A stretch of 48,998 nucleotides of DNA, from assembly GCA_020846875.1 (NCBI GenBank), contig JADLDB010000061.1, positions 1-48,998 of the forward strand, in the 5' to 3' direction. Position 1 is the first letter of the stretch. The number at the start of each line of letters is the position of its first letter. Below, one piece after another: positions 1 to 9,114 of this stretch. Position numbers and translations under genes: made by a program. The notes beneath the pieces are model-generated. The model was not told the origin of the DNA. It did not search any database and saw only the letters and a program-made list of their open reading frames with translations. Source of the stretch: Myxococcales bacterium (GTDB lineage Bacteria; Myxococcota; Myxococcia; Myxococcales; Myxococcaceae).

Positions 1-833
1 GACGCCGGCAGCATGAGGCGCGCCAGGGCGATCATCCGCACCATGTCCAGCGGATCGACAGGCTTCTCTTCCGCCAGCGGCGTGCCCTTCACCGCCACCA
101 GCGCGTTGATCGGCACCGACTCGGGGTGCTTGGGCTGGTTGGCCAGCGTCACCAGCATCTGGCAGCGATCGTCGAGCGACTCGCCCAGGCCGATGATGCC
201 GCCGCAGCACACGCCGATGCCCGCGGCCCGCACGCGCGCCAGAGTGTCGAGGCGATCGCGGTAGGTGCGGGTGGAGATGATGTCACCGTAGTGCTGCTCG
301 CTGGTGTCGAGGTTGTGGTTGTACGCGTCGAGGCCGGCGTCCTTGAGGCGGCGGGCCTGCGAGTCGGTCAGCATGCCCAGGGTGCAGCAGGCCTCCAGGC
401 CCAGCGCCTTCACCCCGCGCACCATGTCCAACACCGAGTCGAACTGCGGGCCGTCCTTCACCTCGCGCCAGGCCGCGCCCATGCAGAAGCGCGTCGCGCC
501 CGCCTCGCGCGCCTGCCCGGCCGCCGTCAGCACCTCCGGCACCGACATCAGCTTCTCGGCCTCGACGCCCGTCTGGTAGCGCGCCGCCTGCGGGCAGTAC
601 GCGCAGTCCTCGGGGCAACCGCCCGTCTTGATGGACAGCAGGCTGCACAGCTGCACCTTGTTCTCCTTCCACACCGCCCGGTGCACCGTCTGCGCGCGGT
701 AGACCAGCTCGAGCAGCGGCAGCTCGTACAGGCTGCGCGCCTCGGCCGCCGTCCAGTCGCGCCGCAGCGGCACCTCGGCCACGGCTGCGTGCGGATCCTC
801 TGAGCACCGGTGGCCAGTGAAGGATGAAGACAT
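1..833 (-). CDS. bioB: Biotin synthase (partial, 3' end off the window)
   Basis: This radical-SAM enzyme inserts sulfur into dethiobiotin, the last step of biotin synthesis in the cytoplasm. Translating from the ATG at 833 gives an open frame to the window edge (about 277 residues). It contains the radical-SAM cluster motif CPEDCAYC (Cys73, Cys77, Cys80) and other family-typical stretches: [35 protein letters not shown] and [14 protein letters not shown] typical BioB is 315-350 residues, so only the C-terminal part is missing. The start is set by the position of the family N-terminus and the promoter behind it. Later bio genes are not visible. The identification is secure. Confidence 0.96.
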   Translation of the reverse strand, partial: MSSSFTGHRCSEDPHAAVAEVPLRRDWTAAEARSLYELPLLELVYRAQTVHRAVWKENKVQLCSLLSIKTGGCPEDCAYCPQAARYQTGVEAEKLMSVPEVLTAAGQAREAGATRFCMGAAWREVKDGPQFDSVLDMVRGVKALGLEACCTLGMLTDSQARRLKDAGLDAYNHNLDTSEQHYGDIISTRTYRDRLDTLARVRAAGIGVCCGGIIGLGESLDDRCQMLVTLANQPKHPESVPINALVAVKGTPLAEEKPVDPLDMVRMIALARLMLPA

Positions 834-869
834 GGGCAACTCCTCGCTATCGCGTTGAAATTCCGCGCC

Positions 870-897
870 ATTTGAGGGTGTTCGCGCTCCTTGTCAA
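870..897 (-). promoter_or_regulatory. Probable sigma-70-type promoter of bioB
   Basis: Read on the minus strand, a perfect TTGACA (892-897) is followed after 16 bases by TCAAAT (870-875, four of six matches to TATAAT). It lies about 40 bases upstream of the bioB ATG at 833. This is inferred from consensus only. No BirA-type operator was recognised. Confidence 0.45.
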
Positions 898-1002
898 CCA
901 AATGCAGGCGCCCGGTTGACGGCGCTGCGGAAAACGATTGCCGCGCACAGCCGGGCGTGGGAGGCCGTGGGTCGCCGTTCACCCCTTTCGGGAGGAAACA
1001 CG

Positions 1003-1512
1003 ATGCGAACGTCGTTGATTGGCGCGCTGCTGGTCGCCTTCACGCTGTCCCTGCCGGCCTGTGACGACTCGGAGAAGAAGGCCGCGGAGGCGAAGGCCGC
1101 CGCCGAGGCCGTCGCCGCCAAGGCCAAGGCCGAAGCCGACGCCGCCGCCGCCAAGGCCAAGGCCGAGGCAGAGAAGGCCGCCGCCGAGGCGAAGGCCAAG
1201 CTGGAGACGGACAAGGCGGCGCTCACCAAGACACTCGCCGACGGCCTCGCCGAGGCGGACAAGAAGGTAGAGGAGCTCAAGGCGAAGGTGGCCAAGGCCA
1301 AGGGCCCGGCCAAGAAGAAGGGCGAGGAGGCGGTGGCCGCCTACGACGCCGCGAAGAAGGCCCTCACCGAGGCCGAGGCCAGCCTGGCGGCGGCCGAGTC
1401 CGCCGGCTTCGCGGAGCTCTCCGGCAAGTTGACCGGCCTGTTGGACGAGGCGAAGAAGGCCGCCGCCGCCGTCGAGGAAGCGCTCGCGCCGCCCGCGAAG
1501 AAGAAGAAGTGA
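1003..1512 (+). CDS. Ala/Lys/Glu-rich coiled-coil lipoprotein
   Basis: A 169-residue protein with an N-terminal signal and lipobox (LSLPAC, Cys20), so it is predicted to be a lipid-anchored envelope protein. Nearly all of the rest is Ala, Lys and Glu in heptad-like runs (AEAKAAAEA, KAKAEAEKAAAEAKAK), typical of a long helix or coiled coil resembling Lpp or TolA stalks. The C-terminus is basic (PAKKKK). The ATG at 1003 is chosen because GGGAGGA lies just upstream and because the signal peptide begins there; the frame is open further upstream. No enzymatic domain is seen. It may be a periplasmic spacer or wall-binding protein, but the function is unknown. Confidence 0.7.
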   Translation: MRTSLIGALLVAFTLSLPACDDSEKKAAEAKAAAEAVAAKAKAEADAAAAKAKAEAEKAAAEAKAKLETDKAALTKTLADGLAEADKKVEELKAKVAKAKGPAKKKGEEAVAAYDAAKKALTEAEASLAAAESAGFAELSGKLTGLLDEAKKAAAAVEEALAPPAKKKK

Positions 1513-1650
1513 CGGCGTCGCCCGTCAGGGCGGCAGCTCGCACCCCAGCCCATCCGGTGCACCAGCCCGGTAGCCCGGTCGGATGTCAGTCCCGTCTGCT
1601 ATGGCGTCGCGCTCGCGGCGCCCCAGCAGGGCGCCAGGGAGGGCGTGGGA

Positions 1651-3012
1651 ATGGCGAAGACGAAGACGCACTTCACCTGCCAGGCGTGCGGCTACCAGTC
1701 GCCCAAGTGGCTGGGGCGCTGCACCGACTGCGGCGCGTGGGGCTCGCTGGTGGAGGAGGTCGACGCCGCCAGCGCGCAGTCCCGCCCGGCGTGGGGCGCT
1801 GCCGGCGGGCAGGCGAAGCCGGTGCTGCTCAAGGACGTGGAGGCCACCAGCGAGGCGAGGCGGCTCACCGCCATCGCGGAGCTCGACCGCGTGCTGGGCG
1901 GCGGCGTGGTGCAGGGCAGCCTGGTGCTCATCGGCGGCGATCCCGGCATCGGGAAGTCCACGCTGCTGCTGATGGCGGTGGACAAGCTGGGGAAGGATCG
2001 CCCCGCGCTCTACGTGTCCGGCGAGGAGTCCCTGCGGCAGACGCGCATGCGCGCCGAGCGGCTGGGCGTGACGGGCGAGCAACTGCACCTCTTCGCCGAG
2101 ACCGACCTCGACAAGGTGCTGACCCAGGCCGAGAGGCTGGCGCCGGGCAGCCTGGTGATTGACTCCATTCAGACGATGTTCCTGCCCGAGTTGGGCAGCG
2201 CGCCGGGCAGCGTGAGCCAGGTGCGCGAGTGCGCCGGGCGGCTGATGGCCTACGCCAAGAAGACGGGCGTCCCCACCTTCCTGGTGGGCCACGTGACGAA
2301 GGAAGGCAGCATCGCCGGGCCGCGGGTGCTGGAGCACATGGTGGACACGGTCCTCTACTTCGAGGGCGAGCGCGGGCACCCCTTCCGCATCCTCCGGGCG
2401 CACAAAAACCGCTTCGGCAGCACCAACGAGATCGGCGTCTTCGAGATGAAGGGCGCCGGGCTGGTGGAGGTGCCGGATCCTTCCGCGCTCTTCCTCCAGG
2501 AGCGGCCGAAGGGCGCGTCGGGCAGCGTGGTGACGTCCACCCTGAACGGGACGCGGCCCATCCTCGTCGAGGTGCAGGCCCTGGTGGCGCCCACCGGCTA
2601 CGGCACCGCGCGGCGCACGGCCATCGGCGTGGACTCCAACCGGGTGGCGCTGCTGGCCGCCGTGCTGGAGAAGAAGCAGGACGTGCAGTTGCTGGGCTGC
2701 GACATCTTCGTCAACGTGGCCGGCGGCATGACGCTCACCGAGCCGGCGAGCGACCTGGCGGTGTGCGCGGCGCTGGTGTCGTCGCTCCAGAATCGCCCCA
2801 TCGACGCGCAGACGCTCATCCTGGGCGAAGTCGGCCTCGCCGGCGAGGTGCGGGCGGTGGCCCAGGTGGAGCCCCGGCTGGCCGAGGCCGCGAAGATGGG
2901 CTTCAAGCGGGTGGTGCTGCCCAAGGGCAGCGCGCGGCGGCTGGAGACCAGGCGCCTGGAGGTGCTGGGCGTGGACAGGCTGGAGGAGGCGCTCGACCTG
3001 CTGGTGCGCTGA
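1651..3012 (+). CDS. radA: DNA repair protein RadA
   Basis: A RecA-like ATPase that processes recombination intermediates by promoting branch migration and loading. The protein is 453 residues, the usual family length. It has the N-terminal four-cysteine zinc finger (CQAC...CTDC, Cys10/13/24/27), Walker A GGDPGIGKST (about 95-104), the RadA signature KNRFG (in HKNRFGSTNE) and a C-terminal Lon-protease-like domain with ILGEVGLAGEVR. The ATG at 1651 is preferred over an in-frame GTG two codons earlier because AGGGAGGG sits about 8 bases before it. The gene converges on a kinase gene 17 bases downstream. Confidence 0.96.
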   Translation: MAKTKTHFTCQACGYQSPKWLGRCTDCGAWGSLVEEVDAASAQSRPAWGAAGGQAKPVLLKDVEATSEARRLTAIAELDRVLGGGVVQGSLVLIGGDPGIGKSTLLLMAVDKLGKDRPALYVSGEESLRQTRMRAERLGVTGEQLHLFAETDLDKVLTQAERLAPGSLVIDSIQTMFLPELGSAPGSVSQVRECAGRLMAYAKKTGVPTFLVGHVTKEGSIAGPRVLEHMVDTVLYFEGERGHPFRILRAHKNRFGSTNEIGVFEMKGAGLVEVPDPSALFLQERPKGASGSVVTSTLNGTRPILVEVQALVAPTGYGTARRTAIGVDSNRVALLAAVLEKKQDVQLLGCDIFVNVAGGMTLTEPASDLAVCAALVSSLQNRPIDAQTLILGEVGLAGEVRAVAQVEPRLAEAAKMGFKRVVLPKGSARRLETRRLEVLGVDRLEEALDLLVR

Positions 3013-3029
3013 GGCGCTGCGCGCGCCCG

Positions 3030-4493
3030 CTACTTGATCGATCGCGCCCGCTGGCTCTTCGTCAGCTCCAGGGTGTCGAGCTCCATCACCCGCCGCGGGA
3101 AGCGGCCGGTGAGCAGCGCGCCCAATTCCTGATCGCGCATCGGCTCGGCCACCTCACGCAGCGCGTGGGCCATCTCCAGCGCGGTGCGGTAGCGCTCGGC
3201 GGGCGCCTTCTGCAGCGCCTTGTCGATCACCTCCCAGAAGGGCTGGGGGAGCTGCGGCGGCCGCGGCAGCGCGTCGTTGACGATCGCCTCCATCGTCCTG
3301 GTGTCGTCCCGGCGATCGAACGCCCGCTTCCCCGTCAGCGCCTCGTAGAGGATGAGGCCCATGGAGAAGAGGTCGCTCCTGCGATCGATGCGCTCGGCGG
3401 TGGCCTGCTCGGGGGACATGTACAGCGGCTTGCCCTTGACGATGCCCGGCAGCGTCACCGTGCGCTGGTCCCGCATCTTCGCCACCCCGAAGTCCAGCAC
3501 CTTCACGCGCCCGTCGAAGCCCAGCATCAGGTTGTGAGGTGAGAGGTCGCGGTGTACCAGGCCCAGCACCGAGCCGTCGTCGCCCTTGAGCTCGTGGGCG
3601 GCGTGCAGCCCCTCCAGCGCCTGGCACAGCACCGCGGTGATCAGCGCCGGCGGCAGCGGCCCGTGCTTCCAGTAGACGACGTGATCGAAGTCCACCCCGC
3701 GAATCAGCTCCATCGCCAGGAAGTAGCTGCCCGCGACGTTCCCGAAGTCGAAGAAGGTGACCAGGTTGGGGTGGTTGAGGCGCATGCCCAGGCGCGCCTC
3801 GTCGAGGAACTGCTCGACGATGTTCTCGTCTTCCGCCAGCGAGGGGAGGATGCGCTTCAAGGCCACCAGGCGCGACACGCCGCCCGGCGCCACGGTGCGC
3901 GCCACCATCACCTGGGCCATGCCGCCGGTGCCCAAGGGGTGGAGCAGCTCGTACTTCCCCAGCCGCGCGCGGGGACGAAACTCGCCGGCGTCGGCCAGTT
4001 CGTCCAGGCGCTCCAGCGGGGTGTGGCCTTCGGAAAGGGCGATGAAGGACAGCACCGCCGAGTCGAACATCTCGGCCACCGCCTCCACCAGCGCCAGCAC
4101 CTGCTTCCCGCCGTCGGTGAAGGTGCCGGGAAGGATGAAGCCCAGCGAGCCCAGCCGGGTCTGCCCCAGCGTCAGCGGCGCCACGAAGATGGTCCGCTCG
4201 TCCTCCAGGGACACGGCGCCCTTCGCGCTCACCCAGGTGAGCACGTCGAAGGGCTCGTTGCCCCACACCCGCGTCAGCACCGGGCCTTCGCTGCCCTGCA
4301 CCTGCACGAAGGCGCCCTTCGCGTGGATCATCCGCGCGCACTGGGACAGGAAGACGTCGGCCGCGGCGGTCAGCCCCAACTGCCGCTCGATGCAGTCTTC
4401 CAGCACCTCGTCGGCCAGACGCTGCACCGCCACCAGCCCCCGCAGGAAGCGGACCTCTTCGTCCAGCGAGTCGAAGCTGAGCTGCGTCTTCAC
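3030..4493 (-). CDS. Ser/Thr protein kinase with N-terminal GAF-like region
   Basis: A 487-residue soluble Hanks-type kinase. Residues 1-165 look like a GAF-type sensor module (alternating strands and helices with no clear catalytic motif). The kinase domain starts near 180 with the glycine loop LGTGGMAQV, the ATP-binding lysine in ALKRILP (Lys213), the catalytic loop HRDLSPHN (314-321), DFG (334-336) and the activation-segment end YMSPEQ. All catalytic residues are present, so it should be active. There is no transmembrane segment. It starts 16 bases after the dnaK stop on the same strand and is probably cotranscribed with grpE-dnaK, suggesting a link to stress signalling. The substrate is unknown. 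Confidence 0.9.
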   Translation of the reverse strand: MKTQLSFDSLDEEVRFLRGLVAVQRLADEVLEDCIERQLGLTAAADVFLSQCARMIHAKGAFVQVQGSEGPVLTRVWGNEPFDVLTWVSAKGAVSLEDERTIFVAPLTLGQTRLGSLGFILPGTFTDGGKQVLALVEAVAEMFDSAVLSFIALSEGHTPLERLDELADAGEFRPRARLGKYELLHPLGTGGMAQVMVARTVAPGGVSRLVALKRILPSLAEDENIVEQFLDEARLGMRLNHPNLVTFFDFGNVAGSYFLAMELIRGVDFDHVVYWKHGPLPPALITAVLCQALEGLHAAHELKGDDGSVLGLVHRDLSPHNLMLGFDGRVKVLDFGVAKMRDQRTVTLPGIVKGKPLYMSPEQATAERIDRRSDLFSMGLILYEALTGKRAFDRRDDTRTMEAIVNDALPRPPQLPQPFWEVIDKALQKAPAERYRTALEMAHALREVAEPMRDQELGALLTGRFPRRVMELDTLELTKSQRARSIK

Positions 4494-4509
4494 GGCAGGT
4501 CCGGTGTCT

Positions 4510-6339
4510 TCAGGCCTTGCTTGCCTCGGCGTTGTAGATGGCGTCGGCGATCCGGTAGGCGGATCCTTCCAACTGCTTGATGGCGTCCCGCATCTTGCCG
4601 GGATCGAGCGTGGTGAGCTGCTTCTTCAGGTTCTCCAGGTCCGCCTGGATCTCGTCGCGGTCCTTCTCCGAGAGCAGCGTGGCGTACTCCTCCAGCGACT
4701 TCTCGGTGGTGTAGATGAGCCCGTCGGCGTTGTTCTTGAGATCCGCGACCTCTTTCTTCGCCTTGTCGCCTTCCACGTTCGACTGCGCGTCCTGGATCAT
4801 CTTCTGGATTTCGGCCTCGGTGAGGCCCGAGTTGGACACGATGCGCACCTGCTGCACGCGCCCGGTGCCCAGGTCCTTGGCTGAGACGTGCACCAGGCCG
4901 TTGGCGTCGATGTCGAAGGTGACCTCGATCTGCGGCACCCCGCGCGGCGCCGGAGGAATGCCCACCAACTCGAAGCGGGCCAGGGTCTTGTTGTCCGCCG
5001 CCATCTCGCGCTCGCCCTGGAGCACGTGCACGCTCACCAGCGGCTGGTTGTCGGTGGCGGTGGAGAAGACCTGCGACTTCTTGCAGGGAATGGTGGTGTT
5101 CTTGTCGATGATCTTGGTGAAGACGCCGCCGGCCGTCTCGACGCCCAGCGACAGGGGCGTCACGTCCAGCAGCAGCACGTCCTTCACCTCGCCCTTGAGC
5201 ACGCCGCCCTGGATCGCCGCGCCGATCGCCACCACCTCGTCAGGGTTGATGCCCTTGTGCGGGTCGCGGGAGAACAGGTCCTTCACCCGCTTCTGCACCG
5301 CCGGCATGCGCGTCATGCCGCCCACCAGCAGCACCTGATCCACCTGCTGCGCGGCGAGGCCCGCGTCCTTGAGGGCCGTCTTGCAGGGCTCCACCGAGCG
5401 CTCGATCAGCTCCTTCACCAGCGCCTCCAGCTGGCCGCGCTCCATCGCCTCCTGCAGGTGCTTGGGGCCGGTGGCGTCAGCGGTGATGAAGGGCAGGTTG
5501 ATTTCGGTCTCGGTGGCGGACGACAGCTCGTGCTTGGCGCGCTCGGCGGCTTCCTTCAGGCGCTGCAGCGCCATGCGGTCCTTGCGCAGGTCCAGGTTGT
5601 TGTTGGCCTGCTTGAAGCGATCGGCGAGGAAGTCGACGACCTTGTTGTCGAAGTCTTCGCCGCCCAGGTAGGTGTCGCCGTTGGTGGACTTCACCTCGAA
5701 GACGCCGGAGCTGAGCTCGAGGATGGAAATATCGAAGGTGCCGCCGCCGAGATCGTAGACGGCCACCTTCTCGGCCTTGCCGTCGTTCTTCTTGTCCAGG
5801 CCGTAGGCGAGCGCCGCGGCTGTCGGCTCGTTGATGATGCGCAGCACGTTGAGGCCGGCGATCCGCCCGGCGTCCTTGGTGGCCTGGCGCTGGCCGTCGT
5901 TGAAGTAGGCGGGCACCGTCACCACCGCCTCGGTGACCGGCTCGCCCAGGTAGTCCTCGGCGGTCTGCTTCATCTTCGCCAGCACCATCGAGCTGATCTC
6001 GGGGGGGCTGTACTGCTTGCCGCGCACCTCCACCCAGGCGTCGCCGTTCTCGCTGGAGACGACCCGGTACGGCACCATTTCCCTGGCGCGCTTGGCCTCG
6101 GGCGAGTCGAAGCGGCGGCCCATCAGCCGCTTCACCGCGTAGATGGTGGCGTCGGGGTTGGTGACCGCCTGGCGCTTGGCGATCTGCCCCACCAGGCGCT
6201 CGTTGGACTCGGTGAAGGCCACCATCGACGGGGTGGTGCGGCTGCCTTCACTGTTGGGGATGACGACGGGCTCCCCGCCTTCCATCACCGCCACGCACGA
6301 GTTCGTCGTGCCCAGGTCGATTCCGATGACTTTACCCAT
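4510..6339 (-). CDS. dnaK: Molecular chaperone DnaK (Hsp70), short C-terminus
   Basis: An ATP-dependent Hsp70 chaperone in the cytoplasm. The 609 residues include GIDLGTTNS at the N-terminus, [21 protein letters not shown], the linker/substrate-domain start [13 protein letters not shown] and a helical lid. It ends at IYNAEASKA, about 30 residues short of standard DnaK (about 638), so the disordered acidic tail ending in a conserved EEVD-like stretch is absent. This may be one of several Hsp70 paralogues, as is usual in myxobacteria. It follows grpE (about 55 bases upstream) and precedes a Ser/Thr kinase. No dnaJ is present in the window. Confidence 0.95.
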   Translation of the reverse strand: MGKVIGIDLGTTNSCVAVMEGGEPVVIPNSEGSRTTPSMVAFTESNERLVGQIAKRQAVTNPDATIYAVKRLMGRRFDSPEAKRAREMVPYRVVSSENGDAWVEVRGKQYSPPEISSMVLAKMKQTAEDYLGEPVTEAVVTVPAYFNDGQRQATKDAGRIAGLNVLRIINEPTAAALAYGLDKKNDGKAEKVAVYDLGGGTFDISILELSSGVFEVKSTNGDTYLGGEDFDNKVVDFLADRFKQANNNLDLRKDRMALQRLKEAAERAKHELSSATETEINLPFITADATGPKHLQEAMERGQLEALVKELIERSVEPCKTALKDAGLAAQQVDQVLLVGGMTRMPAVQKRVKDLFSRDPHKGINPDEVVAIGAAIQGGVLKGEVKDVLLLDVTPLSLGVETAGGVFTKIIDKNTTIPCKKSQVFSTATDNQPLVSVHVLQGEREMAADNKTLARFELVGIPPAPRGVPQIEVTFDIDANGLVHVSAKDLGTGRVQQVRIVSNSGLTEAEIQKMIQDAQSNVEGDKAKKEVADLKNNADGLIYTTEKSLEEYATLLSEKDRDEIQADLENLKKQLTTLDPGKMRDAIKQLEGSAYRIADAIYNAEASKA

Positions 6340-6394
6340 GACCCCCTCGGTGCTCCTTGTGCCTCATCCGGTCGTTCCTGAAGCTGCCTCTGGC

Positions 6395-7204
6395 TCAGCT
6401 GGTGGCTCCGCCCTCACCACCCGGGCTTCCTTCTGGGGGAGGGCCCTGCGCGGCAGCCGGCGCCTCGGGCGGCTTCTCGGGCGCGCGCGACACCACCACC
6501 AGCGCCGGGCGCACCAGCCGATCGTTCAAGGTGAAGCCGCGCAGCACCTCGGTGTGGACGTGGTTGGGCGGCAGGTCGGTGGTGTCCACGGCGGACATGG
6601 CTTCGTGGCGGGTGGGATCGAACACCTCGCCCTTGGCGCTGAAGCCCTTCACCCCGTGCTTGCCCAGGGCGTCCTCGAACAGCTTGCGGATCATCCCCAC
6701 GCCCTTCTTGAAGCTGTCGAAGTCGGACGCGGAGCTGGCGTCGAGGGCGCGATCGAAGTTGTCGGAGACGGGCAGCAGGTCCTTGAGCAGCTTCTCGCTG
6801 CCGAACCGCTGCACCTCCTCCTTCTCCTTCTGGGCGCGCTTCTTGTAGTTTTCGAGGTCGGCGGCGGCGCGGAGCATCTTCTCGTGCTCGTCCTTGAGCT
6901 TCTGCATCAGGTCCCGGCCGCGGGAGAGGGACAGCTCGAGCTCAGCCTTGAGCTGCTCGACTTCCTGCGCCTGCCCGGTGGGCTGGTCCTTCCCGGTGGC
7001 CTGGGCTTTCGCGTCGCCTTCGGGCGCAGGGGCCGCTTCGGGCGCTGAGGGCGTGGAGGGCGCTGCCGCGGCCTCGTCGGGCTGGTCGCCGGGGTCACCG
7101 GCGTCGCCCTTGGTGCGCTTCTCCACCGCCTTCAAGGCCTCGTCGATGAGGTCCTGGCCGATGTCGGTGGAGAAGTTGCCCTTGTTCCCGGGTGGTGAAC
7201 GCAC
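6395..7204 (-). CDS. grpE: GrpE nucleotide-exchange factor
   Basis: A co-chaperone that releases ADP from DnaK. Of 269 residues, the first ~95 are a low-complexity Ala/Pro/Glu/Asp extension. This is followed by the GrpE coiled coil ([19 protein letters not shown]) and the beta domain ([20 protein letters not shown], with the typical FDP..HEA). The C-terminus is again Pro/Gly-rich. It is longer than usual (about 190-200) because of both tails. The start is uncertain: the annotated GTG at 7204 has a weak ribosome-binding site. It lies directly upstream of dnaK in the same orientation. Confidence 0.92.
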   Translation of the reverse strand: MRSPPGNKGNFSTDIGQDLIDEALKAVEKRTKGDAGDPGDQPDEAAAAPSTPSAPEAAPAPEGDAKAQATGKDQPTGQAQEVEQLKAELELSLSRGRDLMQKLKDEHEKMLRAAADLENYKKRAQKEKEEVQRFGSEKLLKDLLPVSDNFDRALDASSASDFDSFKKGVGMIRKLFEDALGKHGVKGFSAKGEVFDPTRHEAMSAVDTTDLPPNHVHTEVLRGFTLNDRLVRPALVVVSRAPEKPPEAPAAAQGPPPEGSPGGEGGATS

Positions 7205-7256
7205 GGATCAGCAGTCAAGCACACCCCGCGCAGGCGGTGGTGAGGAATGGGACGCG

Positions 7257-7739
7257 TCACTCGCCGGGGCCACTGGCCTTCTTGCCGATGGTCTTCTTTG
7301 CCGCGCCGGCCTTCTTCGCGCCGGACTTCTTCGCGCGCGGGCCGACGGACTTCTTCGCGGCCTTCGGCTTCGGCGGCGGCTCCATCTCGGGAGGCGGAGA
7401 CGGGGGAGTGGGGGCGGGCTCGGGGGCTCTGGCGGCGGCCGGCGCCCCGGGCGGCTCCTTGCTGACGAAGTCCGTCACCTTTCCGGAGGCGGAGCGGAAG
7501 GCGCCTTCAGCCTTCTTGACGCCTGTCTCCATCACGGTGGCTACCTCTTCCGCCGTCTTGCGGGCCCAGTGGCCCACGTCCTTGAGGCCTTCACGCAGCT
7601 TCTGCTGGCGCTCGGGGTCCTTCACCTCGCCCATCAGCTTCTGGGCTTCGTCCTTCACGTCCTTGCCGAAGCGCTTGAAGTCTTCGCCGGTCTTCTTGAG
7701 GAAGGCCCGCATCTTCGTGTCCCACGCGGAGTCGCTCAT
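7257..7739 (-). CDS. Coiled-coil protein with histone H1-like Lys/Ala/Pro tail
   Basis: A 160-residue protein of unknown function. Residues 1-95 are charged, amphipathic helix (WDTKMRAFLKKTGEDFKRF...), reminiscent of phasin or apolipoprotein-like helices. The rest is Pro-rich, then Lys/Ala-rich with KKSVGPRAKKSG and AKKAGAAKK repeats, as in histone H1 tails and the H1-like proteins known from Myxococcus. Such a tail commonly binds DNA or polyanions. It ends about 50 bases upstream of grpE and is probably the first gene of the grpE-dnaK-kinase operon. There is no signal peptide and no known enzymatic domain. Confidence 0.7.
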   Translation of the reverse strand: MSDSAWDTKMRAFLKKTGEDFKRFGKDVKDEAQKLMGEVKDPERQQKLREGLKDVGHWARKTAEEVATVMETGVKKAEGAFRSASGKVTDFVSKEPPGAPAAARAPEPAPTPPSPPPEMEPPPKPKAAKKSVGPRAKKSGAKKAGAAKKTIGKKASGPGE

Positions 7740-7761
7740 GGCGCCGCGTTGTACACGAAAA

Positions 7762-7785
7762 CGGGCCCGAGGGCCGAAGGGCCCG
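7762..7785. repeat. Inverted repeat between divergent genes
   Basis: CGGGCCC (7762-7768) and GGGCCCG (7779-7785) form a perfect 7-base stem with a 10-base loop. It sits in the 74-base divergent intergenic region between the H1-tailed protein gene and the aminoacyl transferase gene. It could be an operator or simply GC-rich chance structure. Confidence 0.3.
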
Positions 7786-7813
7786 GTGGAAACGTGCGCG
7801 CCGCGGTGCCAAC

Positions 7814-8569
7814 ATGGACGGCCTCGTGGCCCGTCTGGTCCGCCATTTCGTCGAGGAGCCGCGGCAGTGCAGCTACCTCTCCAACGTCAAGGCCTCGCTG
7901 GAGTACCGCCTGATGGTGGACGTGTCGCCGGGCGAGCTGGAGAACCTGCTGCTGCGCGGGTGGCGGCGCTTCGGGCCTGCGTACTTCCGGCCGGCGTGCC
8001 GCGCCTGTGACGAGTGCCTGTCGATCCGCCTCGACGTGCACCGCTTCCAGCCTTCGCCTTCCCAGAAGCGGGCCCTGCGGCGCACGCGGCGCTTCCGGGT
8101 CGAGGTGACGCGGCCCCACATCGACGAGACGCGGCTGGCGCTGCACTCCCGCTGGCACCGCACCCGGGAAGAGGCGCGGGGCTGGGAATCCACCAACCTC
8201 ACCGAGGACGAGTACGCCACCCAGTTCGCCTTCCCGTCCTCCACCGGGCGCGAGGTGGCCTGGTACGACGGCGAGGCGCTGGTGGCGCTGGGCCTGGCCG
8301 ACGTGACGCCCAACTGCTTCAGCGCGGCCTACTTCTTCTACGAGCCGGCCATCGCCCGCCTGTCCCCGGGCATCGGCAACGTGCTGCTGTCGGTGGAGAT
8401 GGCGAAGGAGATGGGCTGCCAGCACGTCTACCTGGGCTACCGGGTGAAGGACTGCCCGTCGCTCACCTACAAGGGCATGTTCCGCCCGCACGAGCTGCTC
8501 GAGGGGCGGCCTGGGGTGAACGAGACGCCGGTGTGGCGGGAAGAGCTGCCGCTGCCCGTGGTCGGATGA
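7814..8569 (+). CDS. bpt: Arginyl/leucyl-tRNA-protein transferase (ATE/Bpt family)
   Basis: An N-end-rule enzyme of the Bpt type. It transfers leucine from Leu-tRNA to proteins with N-terminal Asp or Glu, marking them for ClpAP degradation. The 251 residues match the family throughout: RQCSYL near the N-terminus, then RGWRRFGPAYFRP, the cysteine cluster ACRACDECLSIR, PSPSQKRALRR, YFFYEPAIA and the C-terminal LGYRVKDCPSLTYKG. The start at the ATG 7814 is provisional, because an in-frame GTG at 7826 would give the more typical N-terminus. Bacterial members are often annotated as arginyltransferase; the amino acid transferred cannot be read from the sequence. Confidence 0.88.
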   Translation: MDGLVARLVRHFVEEPRQCSYLSNVKASLEYRLMVDVSPGELENLLLRGWRRFGPAYFRPACRACDECLSIRLDVHRFQPSPSQKRALRRTRRFRVEVTRPHIDETRLALHSRWHRTREEARGWESTNLTEDEYATQFAFPSSTGREVAWYDGEALVALGLADVTPNCFSAAYFFYEPAIARLSPGIGNVLLSVEMAKEMGCQHVYLGYRVKDCPSLTYKGMFRPHELLEGRPGVNETPVWREELPLPVVG

Positions 8570-8587
8570 GCGCGTCGCTGGCGCCCT

Positions 8588-9052
8588 TCAGAAGGGGGCG
8601 TCTTCGTCGTTGGGCGGCGGCGCGTCGGAGTCCCCTGGCGGGGGCGGGCCGTCGTCGCCGGTGCCGCCCTGCCGGGCCATCTCCGCCTCGATGGCCGCGA
8701 GCAGCCCCCGCTCCTTGTCGTGGAAGCGCGCCTTGCCGGGATCGTTGAGCGTGCGCCGCGCGCCGTTGGCGTAGAACTCGAGATCCTGCATCGAGGCGCC
8801 GGCGATCGGCTGGCCCTTGCTGCGCCCGTAGTTGGGGAAGACGGCGGATCCCCCTCCGGCGCTCCTCGGCGCCGCGCTCTTCCCGGGGGCAGCGCGGGAA
8901 GGGCTGGCCGCCGCGCCGGCCGCCCCCACCTGCATCGGCTCCAGCGTCAGAGTGAAGCCGTCCCCGGCGCGGACCGCCGTCCCCACCTGCACGTTCTCCA
9001 CCGAGCCGTCTGGCCGCCGGATCGCCATCGTCACCGCGAGTCGTTCGCTCAT
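8588..9052 (-). CDS. Small protein with conserved core and SSB-like acidic C-terminal tip
   Basis: A 154-residue protein of unknown function. The N-terminal ~40 residues form short strands (MAIRRPDGSVENVQVG). An Ala/Ser/Pro linker follows, then a compact conserved-looking segment at about 73-125 (FPNYGRSKGQPI, then GASMQDLEFYANGARR, ending KERGLLAAIEAEM) resembling the small domain found at the C-terminus of some exonuclease-like proteins. The last ~20 residues are Pro/Asp-rich and end NDEDAPF, much like the acidic -PF tip with which single-strand DNA-binding proteins recruit partners. There is no signal peptide. It stands alone, convergent with the gene before it and divergent from the response regulator. 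Confidence 0.6.
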   Translation of the reverse strand: MSERLAVTMAIRRPDGSVENVQVGTAVRAGDGFTLTLEPMQVGAAGAAASPSRAAPGKSAAPRSAGGGSAVFPNYGRSKGQPIAGASMQDLEFYANGARRTLNDPGKARFHDKERGLLAAIEAEMARQGGTGDDGPPPPGDSDAPPPNDEDAPF

Positions 9053-9114
9053 GCCGCGACCCTAGGAGACGGAAGCTGGACGCTCAAGCCAGCGCTGGCA
9101 CACTCGGCCCCCCC

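Noticed and set aside
4888-6381. A 497-residue open frame on the plus strand opposite dnaK
   Set aside because: Antisense frames of this length are a known artefact of GC-rich DnaK genes. The composition is His/Gln/Arg-rich low-complexity, and the minus-strand DnaK is unmistakable.
7205-7813. CIRCE or sigma-32-type heat-shock promoter before grpE or the H1-tailed gene
   Set aside because: No TTAGCACTC-N9-GAGTGCTAA element and no convincing CTTGAA/CCCCAT pair is present. Only a GC-rich palindrome (7762-7785) was seen.
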